A stretch of 64,000 bases of DNA from Prosthecodimorpha hirschii (GTDB lineage Bacteria; Pseudomonadota; Alphaproteobacteria; Rhizobiales; Ancalomicrobiaceae). Positions 27,416-38,189 of this stretch are shown in pieces. The stretch covers positions 6,096,793-6,160,792 of the forward strand of contig NZ_LJYW01000001.1 of NCBI RefSeq assembly GCF_001305515.1. The letters are read 5' to 3'. Each line of letters opens with the position of its first letter. The stretch's first letter is position 1. The notes under the pieces were generated by a model, which worked only from the letters and a program-made list of their open reading frames with translations, searched no databases and was not told where the DNA came from. A program made the translations under genes and the position numbers.

Positions 27416-28336
27416 TCAGCGCCGCAACCGCGGCAGGGGGCCGCCGCTCGCCAGATAGACGCCGAGCGTCACCGCCAGAATGCCGAACCAGTCGAGCGGG
27501 GCGGGGATCTCGCCGAGGATCGGGATGGCGAGCAGGGTCGAGACGGCCGGCACCAGGGCGCCGAAGGCCGCGCCCGACGAGGGGCCGAGGATCGAGACCG
27601 CCTTGGCGAACAGGACCAGCGACAGGATCGTCGCCACGACGCCCTGAAAGATCGCCTGGAAGACGAGTTCGCCGGTCGAGGCGCCGAGCGGCGCGAAGCC
27701 GTGGATGGCGAGATAGAAGGGCAGGAACAGGATCGCCGAGCCGACCGAGATGATCGCGGCGGCATGCAGGGGGTCGATGGAGATGCCGCGCAGCGCCACC
27801 GTGTAGCAGGCCCACACGAAGGCGGCCGACAGGAACAGGAGATGGCCGATCGTCTTGGTCTCGCCGGGCGTCAACGCGGTCAGACCGGCGATCACCAGGA
27901 TGCCGACCAGGATCAGGCCGTAGCCGGTCTTGCGCGCGGCCGAGAAGCGTTCCCGGAACAGGAGCGCGGAGAGCAGCGCGACGAATAGCGGCATCACGCC
28001 CGGAATGAGGATGCCGCCATGGGCGACCGGGGCGAAGCGCAGCCCGCCCGCCGCCAGCACGCCATAGGGCGCGCCGGCACAAACGACGAAGATCGCGATC
28101 CGCGGCCAGCCGAGCCGGTCGACCGCGAGGCCGCGTTTCACCAGCACCGGGGCCAGGATGATGCCGGCGGTGACGAAGCGCAGCATGACGATGTCGAGGG
28201 TGGTCAGCGTCGTGGTGATGCCGAGCCGGGTGATCGCCATCCAGCTCGACCAGATCGCGATGGCGCCGAGGCCGTAGAGGGCGCCGGCCAGGTAGCGGAC
28301 GCGCGGCGGGGCGGTCTCGATCGGGATGTCGGTCAT
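27416..28336 (-). CDS. EamA/DMT-family transporter
   Basis: A 306-residue inner-membrane protein with about ten hydrophobic segments arranged as two repeats of five, the layout of the drug/metabolite transporter (EamA) family. The first segment LYGLGAIAIWSSWMAITRLG and the glycine-rich second repeat are typical. Members export amino acids, nucleobases or other metabolites; the substrate here is unknown. The ATG at 28336 follows GAGGCGCGCC and is preferred to an in-frame start 10 codons upstream. It converges with glmU, with only 6 bases between the stop codons. Confidence 0.88.
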   Translation of the reverse strand: MTDIPIETAPPRVRYLAGALYGLGAIAIWSSWMAITRLGITTTLTTLDIVMLRFVTAGIILAPVLVKRGLAVDRLGWPRIAIFVVCAGAPYGVLAAGGLRFAPVAHGGILIPGVMPLFVALLSALLFRERFSAARKTGYGLILVGILVIAGLTALTPGETKTIGHLLFLSAAFVWACYTVALRGISIDPLHAAAIISVGSAILFLPFYLAIHGFAPLGASTGELVFQAIFQGVVATILSLVLFAKAVSILGPSSGAAFGALVPAVSTLLAIPILGEIPAPLDWFGILAVTLGVYLASGGPLPRLRR

Positions 28337-28730
28337 GGCGCGCCTCGGCTTCGGGTGCGCGACCATACGCGAGCGCCGCTCCGGCGCGAGACCGATCTGC
28401 GGGATATCGTCTATGCTGGAACGGCATGACGGCTGCCGGCGGGCCCGACCTCCGGCCCGGACGGTCCCGGGTTTCCGCCCGCAAGGCTGCGTCCGCGGAC
28501 GGTCTTGTCACCGCTTCTTGTCCCGGTTGCCCTATAGTGCGCGACCGAAACCGGAATCGGCCGGCCCGGGCGGAATCCCGCCGGGCCGCGGCGATCGTTC
28601 CGGATCGATGCTGTCGGCATCGGGCGCGGCCGAGCCCGCGCTGTCACGATCCGACATCGAAAGTGATTGTTGCGCCGGCCGGCCCGTCCGCTATCAGGGG
28701 GCCTGACCGCCACGAAACGGGAGCCCTGCC
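28337..28730. other. Intergenic region between EamA gene and glmS
   Basis: These 394 bases separate the divergent EamA and glmS genes and should hold both promoters. A CTATAG near 28534 has TTGTCA 21 bases upstream, too far apart for a confident promoter. I see no glmS-type ribozyme, which is not expected in this group, and no small gene. Confidence 0.4.
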
Positions 28731-30560
<1,830 letters not shown>

Positions 30561-30960
30561 CCGCGTCCGGCCAGGCGGCCGCCCTGTCGGCGGATCGTGA
30601 ATAGCCACGAAACCCGTTCGCGACCCGGCGCTTCGACACCTCCGATCCGAATACCCTGCGATCCGGATCCCTTGCGATCCGGATCGCTTGGGCGATGTCG
30701 CCCACCCCGCACCGTCGCGTGACCGGTAGTGTTCGGATGAGGTTGGGCGCGGCCCTACGCTCCATCCGGACATGCGGCGTGCCGGATGTGGCAGATCGTC
30801 GGCGTCGTTCTGTCGGGCGAACTTTCGTCTCTCGGGAAGCTTTCGTCTCTCGGGACGCTAAGGGCATTGTCACGCACAGTCGGGCTGTCGCTCCTCTTCG
30901 GGACCATCCAGCATCGTGTCGGCCGGGTGCCTATCGAATTTCGACATCAGGACGTGCGCG
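30561..30960. other. Intergenic region with two short tandem repeats
   Basis: No gene is supported in these 400 bases. A 16-base unit containing TGCGATCCGGATC is repeated about 2.5 times at 30641-30690, and an 18-base unit containing CTTTCGTCTCTCGGGA is present twice at about 30820-30860. Base composition falls toward the AT-richer sulfotransferase-like gene that follows. It may mark the left edge of an acquired segment. Confidence 0.5.
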
Positions 30961-32154
30961 ATGTACGATAAAATCTATCTTCATGTGGGATTGCCGAAGG
31001 CCGGAAGTAGTTATCTGCAAAGCGCGCTGGATCGGCTTTCCCGAAAGAATGCTTTGATTCACACGAGCTATCCGGTGCTCGAAGAGAGTGACGAATTCAT
31101 ACGCATTCAGTCCGGAAACGGCGTGTTTATTGCCGGTCAGTTGTTCGAGGAGAACGCTCCGGAATTCTCGCCGGAGGCCGTCTCGCGTCATGTGCGGCAA
31201 CTCTTGGACGCTGCGGATGCATCCAAGCCCAACCTGTTGATCTCCAGCGAGTTTTTCAGTCAGGCTGTACCGCAGCGCATGGCCCATCTGCTCGAACTCT
31301 TGCGGTCGCACGCACGGACTGTCGAGATCCTGGTCTTTGTTCGACCGTTCGATCTTCTGTGCTGGTCCGGCTATCACCAAAAGGTCAAACGGCGTTCGCT
31401 GTCGGATGAATTCGACGAGACCTTCTTCGAGGACTACGGCGAGAAAACGATCAAGCAAATATCGATGATCGGCAACCTGCCGAACCCGGTTCATATCCTG
31501 GATTACAGGCGTCATGGTCTCCTGGGCGTTCTTATGGAGGCTCTTGCGGAAAATTCGCGTCTTGAATTTGATTTCGAGGAGCAGACGGTAAACCGGTCAC
31601 TGACCGGGCCCGAACTGCGCCTTCTGCGGACGATCAATGCCGTATTCCGTGATAATGGATTGGCGAAACGCATCAGCGATCGGTGGATCTATGCGAGCCC
31701 CGAAGCGGTCAGCGACAAGCAAGAGTTTGATCGCACCCCAATTCTCGATGCCTTTCGCCGCCTGGTCGCCAGCAACAGCGATCGACTTGCGAGCGAAACG
31801 TGCCGCGCGCTGATCCGGCGTCTGGTACCGGACGACCGAACCGCATCCGTCGGCCATGCTGCGGCCGGACAACACCTTGCCCTCGACGGGCCCCAGGACG
31901 CCGGCGCCGACAACGCGGACCTCCTGCGCATGGCCCTGGAAGAAATTGCAAAACTATCCAAGCCCGACCAGGATATCAGACGCTATACGCAAAGCCTGAC
32001 GCCGACCCGCGAGGCCTTCGACCCCGTACATTATCTGTTGCTCAATCGAGATGTCCTGGCGGCCGGCGTCGACCCGGTGACGCACTATCGACAGTCGGGG
32101 CGCCGGAAAGGCCGGTATTCGGCCTACAGCACGGTTTCCGCGCTTTTCGACTAG
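30961..32154 (+). CDS. Sulfotransferase-like protein with C-terminal FDPxxY repeat
   Basis: A 397-residue cytoplasmic protein. The N-terminus IYLHVGLPKAGSSYLQSAL resembles the PAPS-binding 5'-phosphosulfate loop of sulfotransferases, and LLISSEFF and VEILVFVRPFDLLCWSGYHQ look like the 3'-phosphate-binding region with its Arg and Ser. The last 40 residues, FDPVHYLLLNRDVLAAGVDP followed by VTHYRQSGRRKGR, match a short module I know from polysaccharide and glycosyltransferase proteins. The first 750 bases are clearly AT-richer than the window and use codons rare elsewhere in it, a sign of horizontal transfer. Probably modifies a surface glycan; acceptor unknown. Confidence 0.65.
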   Translation: MYDKIYLHVGLPKAGSSYLQSALDRLSRKNALIHTSYPVLEESDEFIRIQSGNGVFIAGQLFEENAPEFSPEAVSRHVRQLLDAADASKPNLLISSEFFSQAVPQRMAHLLELLRSHARTVEILVFVRPFDLLCWSGYHQKVKRRSLSDEFDETFFEDYGEKTIKQISMIGNLPNPVHILDYRRHGLLGVLMEALAENSRLEFDFEEQTVNRSLTGPELRLLRTINAVFRDNGLAKRISDRWIYASPEAVSDKQEFDRTPILDAFRRLVASNSDRLASETCRALIRRLVPDDRTASVGHAAAGQHLALDGPQDAGADNADLLRMALEEIAKLSKPDQDIRRYTQSLTPTREAFDPVHYLLLNRDVLAAGVDPVTHYRQSGRRKGRYSAYSTVSALFD

Positions 32155-32289
32155 GACCCGTCGGGGCGCGCCTCCTGCCGGAACCGTGCCCCGACGGGGC
32201 CGGATCGCATCGCGGCGATCGGGCGAGGGCCTGGAGCGAGCTCGGCCCTCACCCGCCGGCAGACCGGACCCGGCACCGTCGGTTCTGGC

Positions 32290-33231
32290 TCAGACCAAGT
32301 CGTAGCGGACCGGTTCGGCATGCCAGCCGGCCTTGCGCTTGGCCCAATAGGCCTCGCGCAGGCGGTTGGTGAGCGGGCCGGGTCGGTCGTTGGAGAGGAT
32401 GCGGCCGTCGATGCGGGTGACGCCGAAGGGGCCGCCGGAGGTCGACGAGAACAGGATCTCGTCGGCATTGCGCAATTCCTCGGCCGAAACCGGGCGGACG
32501 TCGCAGGGCAGGCCGAGTTCGGCGCACAGCTCGATTACCGTCAGGCGGGTGATGCCGCCGAGCACGTTGCTGTCCGGCGTCGCCACCCGGCCGTCGTGGA
32601 TGACGAAGACGTTGAAGCCCGGGCCCTCGGTCACGTTGCCGGCGGCATCGAGCAGGATCGGCATGTCGGCGCCGCGCTCGTCGGCCTCGAACAGGCCGGA
32701 GGTCATGTCGGCCCAGTGGAAATTCTTGTGCCGGGCATCCAGCGACGCGTCCGGGATGCGCACCGCCGAGGCGACGATGGCATGGGTGCCGCGCTCGATG
32801 ATCTCGGGAGATACCAGCCGCACATAGGGGATCGCGAAGGCGATCAGATAGGGGCGGGTGTTCTTCGGATGGCGGGCGGTTCCGGGCAGCGGCGCCCCGC
32901 GCAGGCAGTCCATGGCGACGTAGGATTCGGTCAATCCGGACAGCGCGATCAACCGATGCAGCATCGTCCGGATCTCGTCGTCGGTCTCGCGCGGCACCAG
33001 CCGGGTCGCCTCCATCGAGGCGCGGAAGCGGGTCAGATGGTCGTCGAGGCGGAAGAAGGCGCCGTCCCAGACGCTGACCACGTCATAGACAACGTCCGAG
33101 CGCCGATAGCCCCAATCGGTGATCGGGATGCGTGCCTCGCCGAGCGGCATGAAGGTGCCGTCCATATAGGCGGCGCCGCCGGCATAGCGGGGGTCGGTGG
33201 CCGTCCGGGTCGGCGACGTGTGCAGGGTCAT
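32290..33231 (-). CDS. Class IV PLP aminotransferase (branched-chain / D-amino acid type)
   Basis: A 313-residue fold-type IV PLP enzyme. The PLP lysine is in LDARHKNFHWADM, with Glu in GNVTEGPGFNVFVI and the phosphate-binding GGITR in SNVLGGITRLTV. This class contains branched-chain aminotransferase, D-amino acid aminotransferase and (R)-selective amine transaminases; motifs alone do not fix the substrate. The ATG at 33231 is preceded by AAGGGAG at good spacing, which rules against a GTG three codons earlier. It is the last gene of a six-gene operon with an amino acid importer and an MmgE/PrpD protein, so it may act on the imported compound. Confidence 0.88.
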   Translation of the reverse strand: MTLHTSPTRTATDPRYAGGAAYMDGTFMPLGEARIPITDWGYRRSDVVYDVVSVWDGAFFRLDDHLTRFRASMEATRLVPRETDDEIRTMLHRLIALSGLTESYVAMDCLRGAPLPGTARHPKNTRPYLIAFAIPYVRLVSPEIIERGTHAIVASAVRIPDASLDARHKNFHWADMTSGLFEADERGADMPILLDAAGNVTEGPGFNVFVIHDGRVATPDSNVLGGITRLTVIELCAELGLPCDVRPVSAEELRNADEILFSSTSGGPFGVTRIDGRILSNDRPGPLTNRLREAYWAKRKAGWHAEPVRYDLV

Positions 33232-33285
33232 TGCGCGCACTCCCTTGAATCGAAGCGAGAATTCGATGCGGCCGGCGGGTTTCGG

Positions 33286-34674
33286 TCAGACCGAGAAACG
33301 GACGCCCGGGGCGCCGAGCGACAGGATGGACCCGGCGAGCCGCTCGATGCAATCCGCGGTCCAGCCGCCGGCCGTCGCATTGTCGGTGAATTTGGATATC
33401 ACCTCCGCCCGGTCGACCGCCCGTTCCGGCGTGCCGCGCGGCAGGGCGAGGAACGGCCCCTCCAGGGTCCGGCCGCCGGCCCGGATCGTGACCCGGCCGG
33501 CCGGCCGGCGCTCCGGGCCGGACATGACGCGATCGATCTCCGGATCGACCTCCGCCGTCACCTTTTCGGCGACCGCCGCCACGGTCGGATCGGCCATCAC
33601 GGCCGGATCGTACCAGCGCGCCTTGGGGTGCCCGGCGGCGATCGCACCGAGACAGAAGGGCAGGCTGAACTGGGCGTCGACCATGGTGGCGGGCGCCGCA
33701 TCGAGGAAATCCCGCGCGAGCCCGCCTGAGGTATGCACGGTGATCCGCTCGATCGCGGCCGCATCGTGCCCGCTTTCGCGGAAGGCGATCTCGAAGGATT
33801 CCAACGCGGTATGGATCCAGCGGCAGGCCGGATAGGTCTTCAGGCTGAGGTTGCGCGCCCACCAGACGCTGCCGAGATCCTGCGCCAACACCGCGCCGTC
33901 GAAGCGGTCCGAGCCGATCATGCGCCAGAAGCCGGTCTCGCCGTCGAACACGTCGACCGGCCCGATCAGCCCGGCGCGGGCATGCTGGACGGCGCGCACC
34001 CCGGCCTCGGCGGCCGGGGCGACATAGTCCTTGAACGAGACCAGCGGCCGCTTCTCCCAATTGTATTTGCGCAGCGACGGCAGCGGCGCGAGGCTGGCGG
34101 CGAAACCGATCGCGTTGGCGAGATCGGCCGTGCCGAGCCCGTTGAGGCGGCCATAGGCGACCGCGGCGCCGATCGCCTGGTGCTGGCAGACGCCATAGAC
34201 CTGCCGGTGGCGCTCCGGGCTCGGCTGGATCGACAGGATGACGCGGCCGTTGACCTCGAAGGCGACGGCGAGAGCGGTCAGGAGATCCCGGCCGTCGACC
34301 GATCCCCCGGCCATGGCGGCGAGCGCCGCGGCGACGATCGAGGCGCCCGGATGGCCGAGGCCCTTGCCGGCGACTTCGAAGCCGTCGTCGAAATCGAGCA
34401 CGTTGATCAGCCCGGCATTGGCAAAGGCGGCCGCACCCGGGCCGGCCGTCCGGTCGGTGCCCAGGATGGGGCAGGGGCCGGCGGGGGATTCGGCGGCGGT
34501 CGCGGCCAGAAGGCGCCGGGCGAGATCGGTCGGCGCGGCGGCGAGCGCGCAGCCGATCGCGTCGAGCAGGTGCAGCCGGACCCGCTCGATCAGGTCGTCG
34601 GGAATGTCCTCGAAGCGGGTTTCGGCCGCGAAGGCGGCGATCCGGTCGGTCAATGTCGCGGCGGCGGCCGTCAT
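33286..34674 (-). CDS. MmgE/PrpD family protein
   Basis: A 462-residue protein of the MmgE/PrpD superfamily, which contains 2-methylcitrate dehydratase, cis-aconitate decarboxylase and iminodisuccinate epimerase. Family features are the N-terminal LHLLDAIGCALAA, FANAGLINVLDFDD, LGHPGASIVAAALA and the second-domain segment ILVHTSGG-like ERITVHTSGG. No methylcitrate-cycle gene is near; instead it is 14 bases downstream of an amino acid ABC ATPase gene and upstream of an aminotransferase, so an amino-acid-related (de)hydratase or epimerase role is more likely than propionate metabolism. Confidence 0.88.
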   Translation of the reverse strand: MTAAAATLTDRIAAFAAETRFEDIPDDLIERVRLHLLDAIGCALAAAPTDLARRLLAATAAESPAGPCPILGTDRTAGPGAAAFANAGLINVLDFDDGFEVAGKGLGHPGASIVAAALAAMAGGSVDGRDLLTALAVAFEVNGRVILSIQPSPERHRQVYGVCQHQAIGAAVAYGRLNGLGTADLANAIGFAASLAPLPSLRKYNWEKRPLVSFKDYVAPAAEAGVRAVQHARAGLIGPVDVFDGETGFWRMIGSDRFDGAVLAQDLGSVWWARNLSLKTYPACRWIHTALESFEIAFRESGHDAAAIERITVHTSGGLARDFLDAAPATMVDAQFSLPFCLGAIAAGHPKARWYDPAVMADPTVAAVAEKVTAEVDPEIDRVMSGPERRPAGRVTIRAGGRTLEGPFLALPRGTPERAVDRAEVISKFTDNATAGGWTADCIERLAGSILSLGAPGVRFSV

Positions 34675-34688
34675 GCTCGGCTCCGGCG

Positions 34689-35471
34689 TCAGAAGCGGCG
34701 TTCGGTGAAGCGCTCGATGAAGCGGCGGGTGCGCTCCTCGCGCGGCGCCTTCAGGACCTGCTCGGGCGGACCTTCCTCCAGCACCTTGCCGTCATGCAGG
34801 AACAGGACGCGGGTGGCGAAATGGAAGGCGAAGCCGAGTTCGTGGGTGACGATCAGCATGGTCCGGCCCTCGTCGGAGAGCGCACGGATCGCCGCCAGCA
34901 CCTCGCCGACCAGTTCCGGGTCGAGCGAGGAGGTCGGCTCGTCGAGCAGCAGCACCTCCGGGTCCATGGCCAGCGCCCGGGCGATCGCGACGCGCTGTTG
35001 CTGGCCGCCGGAGAGCTGTGCCGGCCAGGCGGTCGCCTTCTCGGCGAGCCCGACCGCGGCGAGCTGGCGCTCGGCGATGGCCTGCGCTTCGGCCTTGGAC
35101 TTGCCGAGCACCCCGCGCGGCGCCTCCATGACATTCTCGATCACCCGCATATGCGGGAACAGGTTGAACTGCTGGAACACCATGCCGACCCGGGTGCGCA
35201 CCCGGTCGAGCTCGCGCTCGTCGTAGCGCTGGCAGCCCTTGCCGTCGGGTCGGCCGATGGTGCGGCCATCGAGCGCGATGGTGCCGCCGGTCGGGCGCTC
35301 CAGGAGGTTCAGGCAGCGTAGCAGCGTGCTCTTGCCCGAGCCGCTGGAGCCGAGGATGGCGATCCGCTCGCCCTTGCGCACGGTCAGATCGACGCCCTTC
35401 AGGACATCGACGGTGCCGAAACGCTTGGTGATGGCGGTCGCGGAGAGCACGACGGGTTCGGGGCTGGTCAT
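34689..35471 (-). CDS. Polar amino acid ABC transporter ATP-binding protein
   Basis: A 260-residue ABC ATPase of the GlnQ/HisP/OccP family. Motifs: Walker A LGSSGSGKST, the family-typical RCLNLLERPTGG, Q-loop VFQQFNLFPHMRV, signature LSGGQQQRVAIARAL, Walker B VLLLDEPTSSLDPE and the H-loop in LIVTHELGFAF. It energises the two permeases encoded directly upstream (gap 4 bases). Confidence 0.95.
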   Translation of the reverse strand: MTSPEPVVLSATAITKRFGTVDVLKGVDLTVRKGERIAILGSSGSGKSTLLRCLNLLERPTGGTIALDGRTIGRPDGKGCQRYDERELDRVRTRVGMVFQQFNLFPHMRVIENVMEAPRGVLGKSKAEAQAIAERQLAAVGLAEKATAWPAQLSGGQQQRVAIARALAMDPEVLLLDEPTSSLDPELVGEVLAAIRALSDEGRTMLIVTHELGFAFHFATRVLFLHDGKVLEEGPPEQVLKAPREERTRRFIERFTERRF

Positions 35472-35475
35472 CGGC

Positions 35476-36132
35476 TCATGCGCTCCGGCGGCGCTCGATC
35501 AGGGAGGAGGCAAGGGAGATCGGCCAGATCACGACGAAATAGATGCCGGCGACCACGGTGAAGGTTTCGAGCGGCACGTAGTTCTGGCTGCTGAACAGGC
35601 GGGCATTGTACATCAGCTCGTGCACGGAGATGACCGAGGCGACGGAGGTGTTCTTGGCCATCTCGACGGCCCGGTTGGTGTAGGCCGGGATCATCCGCGA
35701 GACGGCCTGGGGCAGGATGATGCGGAAGAACACGCGCAGGCGTCCCATGCCGAGCGCCCGGCCCGCTTCCCACTGGCCTATTGCAACGGATTGCAAGCCA
35801 TTGCGATGGATTTCGGCGCAATAGGCCGTACCGTTGAGGCCGAGCGCCAGCACGGCGGCGCCGAAGGCCGGCATCTGGATGCCGATCAGCACCGGCAGGG
35901 CGTAGTAGAACCAGATCAGTTGGACCAGCACCGGCGTGTTGCGGAAGCACTCGACAAATCCCCGCGCCGGGATGGCCAGCACGAGCCGGGGCGACCGCCG
36001 CCCGAAGGCGACGATCCAGCCCGCCGACCAGCCGACCGAGAAGGCGGCCGCCCAGAGGAGGGCGGTGGTCCCGGCGGCGCGGATGAGGAGATCGAAATCG
36101 GCGAAGACGACGCCGAACTGCAATTCGGGCAT
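35476..36132 (-). CDS. Polar amino acid ABC transporter permease
   Basis: A 218-residue inner-membrane permease of the HisM/HisQ/GlnP family, with about five membrane segments. Typical features are ARGFVECFRNTPVLVQLIWFYYALP and the EAA loop GQWEAGRALGMGRLRVFFRIILPQAV. It forms the transport pore with the paralogous permease encoded immediately upstream; the two genes are only 3 bases apart. Confidence 0.93.
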   Translation of the reverse strand: MPELQFGVVFADFDLLIRAAGTTALLWAAAFSVGWSAGWIVAFGRRSPRLVLAIPARGFVECFRNTPVLVQLIWFYYALPVLIGIQMPAFGAAVLALGLNGTAYCAEIHRNGLQSVAIGQWEAGRALGMGRLRVFFRIILPQAVSRMIPAYTNRAVEMAKNTSVASVISVHELMYNARLFSSQNYVPLETFTVVAGIYFVVIWPISLASSLIERRRSA

Positions 36133-36135
36133 CGT

Positions 36136-36807
36136 CTATCGCCCCTGCATGGCGCGGCCGCGCGCCTCGAGCCATTCGGACACCTGGCTGGCGGCGAACA
36201 GAACGGTCAGGAACAGGAGCGCCACCACCGTATAGACCTCCAGCGGCCGGTAGGTCTCGGTGACCACCACCATGGCGGCATAGAGCAGTTCGTGATGGGC
36301 CAGCGCCGCGGCGAGCGTGGTCGTCTTCACGAGTTCGAAGCAGCGCTCGACGAAGGGCGCCGCCATCCGCCGGGCCGCCTGCGGCAGGATGATCCGCCGG
36401 AAGAGCCGCGCCCGGCTCATGCCGAGCGCCCGGCCGGCCTCCCACTGGCCCCGCTCGACCGAGACGATGCCGCCCCGGAAGACCTCGGCGAAGAAGGCGC
36501 TCGACTGGATGCCGAGCGCGGCCAGCGCCGCCCCGAAGGACGATAGGGTGATCCCGAAAGCCATCGGCAAGCCGTAGAAGAACCAGAAGAAATGCACGAG
36601 CGGTGGAGTGTTGCGGAAGAACTCGATCCAGGCCGTCGCCGGCCATCTCAGCACGCGCAGGCCGGACAGGCGCATCGCGGCCAGGCCGGCGCCGATCAGG
36701 ATGCCGACCGCGATGCCGGCCAGCGACAGGACGATGGTGCCGCCGAGCCCGGACAGGAGCACGGTCCAGTTGCGGGTGACGGCGCTGAAATCCCAGACAT
36801 AGGGCAT
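36136..36807 (-). CDS. Polar amino acid ABC transporter permease
   Basis: A 223-residue permease of the same family as its downstream neighbour, starting MPYVWDFSAVTRNWTVLLSG, with WIEFFRNTPPLVHFFWFFYGLP and the EAA loop GQWEAGRALGMSRARLFRRIILPQAA. The repeated R-N-T-P and EAGRALGM motifs show the two permeases arose by duplication. It follows the solute-binding protein gene by 69 bases. Confidence 0.93.
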   Translation of the reverse strand: MPYVWDFSAVTRNWTVLLSGLGGTIVLSLAGIAVGILIGAGLAAMRLSGLRVLRWPATAWIEFFRNTPPLVHFFWFFYGLPMAFGITLSSFGAALAALGIQSSAFFAEVFRGGIVSVERGQWEAGRALGMSRARLFRRIILPQAARRMAAPFVERCFELVKTTTLAAALAHHELLYAAMVVVTETYRPLEVYTVVALLFLTVLFAASQVSEWLEARGRAMQGR

Positions 36808-36876
36808 GAATCGAGTCCGGTCGGTTCGGGCGGCCGCCGGCGCGCGACCCCGGGCGAGGCGCGCGCCGGCCGTCGG

Positions 36877-37746
36877 TCAGGCCTTGTTCCAGAGCTCGCG
36901 GACGATCGCCGGCGCTTCCTTCGGGTCGATCCCGCGGAAGGTGAGGAATTCCTCGTAAATCCTCTGGATCTCACCGGTTTCGTAGAGCGAGTTGAGGGCG
37001 ACGCCGACCCAGTCGCGCCACGACTTGTCGGCATCCCGGCGCACGCCGGCGCTGGTCGAGGCGACGCGGAAGGGGTCCGGCAGCACCACGCTGCCGCGCT
37101 TCACGCGCGAGCGCAGCAGCACCAGCGCGGGGTGGAACAGCGAGACCGCGTCGACGCGGCCGGCGACGAAGGCCGCCCCGGTCTCGTCGATGTTCGGGAA
37201 GCGCTCGATCTTGGCATTGGGCAGGCGGCGGGTCAGCTCGCGGTCGGGCGAGGTGCCGAGCACGACGCCGATCCTGACCTCCGGCTTGTCGAGATCGGCC
37301 CAGGTCTTGGCGGCCTGGCCGTCGCGCGCCAGCACGCCGAGGGCGTAGTAGAACATCGGCTGGACCGGGAAATCGATCGCCAGGGCGCGCTGCGGCGTCG
37401 CGTCCATGGCGAACAGCACGTCGAACTGGTTGGCCTGCAGGCCGGCAATGGCGGTGCCCCAGGTGGTCTCGACCGCGACGGCCTTGACGCCGAGTTCGCG
37501 GGCGAGCGCGAGGCCCGCGCCCCAGCCGATGCCCTTCCATTCGCCCGAGCGCTGGTCCTTGAAGAACCACGGTTCGCCCGGCGGCGTGCCGATGCGCAAC
37601 TCGCCGCGCGCCTTGATCTGCTGCAGGAGGTCGCCCGAAGCCGGGGCCTGGGCGGCCGCGGGCGTGGCGGTCAGGGGCAGGGCGGTCGCGGCGGTGGCCA
37701 GCGCCACGGCGCTGAACAGATGGCGGCGGTCGATGGCATCTTCCAT
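36877..37746 (-). CDS. Amino acid ABC transporter substrate-binding protein (family 3)
   Basis: A 289-residue periplasmic binding protein of SBP family 3. It has a Tat-like or Sec signal (IDRRHLFSAVALATAATALPL, then AAA and AQA) and a mature start LLQQIKARGELRIGTPPGEPWFF, with family motifs LARELGVKAVAVETTWGTAIAGLQANQFDV and VGVALNSLYETGEIQRIYEEF. The ATG at 37746 follows AGGAG at 8-base spacing; the frame remains open far upstream, but that sequence lies in intergenic repeats and is not coding. First gene of the six-gene operon 37746 to 32290. Confidence 0.92.
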   Translation of the reverse strand: MEDAIDRRHLFSAVALATAATALPLTATPAAAQAPASGDLLQQIKARGELRIGTPPGEPWFFKDQRSGEWKGIGWGAGLALARELGVKAVAVETTWGTAIAGLQANQFDVLFAMDATPQRALAIDFPVQPMFYYALGVLARDGQAAKTWADLDKPEVRIGVVLGTSPDRELTRRLPNAKIERFPNIDETGAAFVAGRVDAVSLFHPALVLLRSRVKRGSVVLPDPFRVASTSAGVRRDADKSWRDWVGVALNSLYETGEIQRIYEEFLTFRGIDPKEAPAIVRELWNKA

Positions 37747-38189
37747 GGGGATACTCCTGACGGCTTCGGGCCGTGCTTTCGGCAGGGCCGGCTTCGCGTT
37801 CGGCGGAAGGCGGTCCGGGGCGTGAACGTTCGTCTGATCGACATACCGCAAGCGCTTCGCCCGCTCCACCGATCCCGGCGGGACCGATCCGGCGGCACGA
37901 TGCGGTTCCCAAGCGGAACGCCGGACCGGCGACTTGTGCACGCTATCCAGGCGAAGAGGTATCCGAAAGAAAAAACTTTTCCCAGGCCGAAGCTTCAGCC
38001 GAACGCGCATCATTTCAGGGCATCGCGGCAGCGAATCGATCACATGCAGTTTCGCAGAGGGAACGGGACCTTCGGTCCCGGTGTGGTGCTCCGTGTGGTG
38101 CTTCGGCGCCGTCCCTGGCATAGGGCCGCAGCCGGGGGAAGGGGTGCCGCGCCGGGAGGGAAAAAGCTCCAATCCCCCAACCGGTTGTT

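Noticed and set aside
28600-28730. glmS ribozyme-riboswitch
   Set aside because: This element is limited mainly to Gram-positive bacteria and no matching core was seen.
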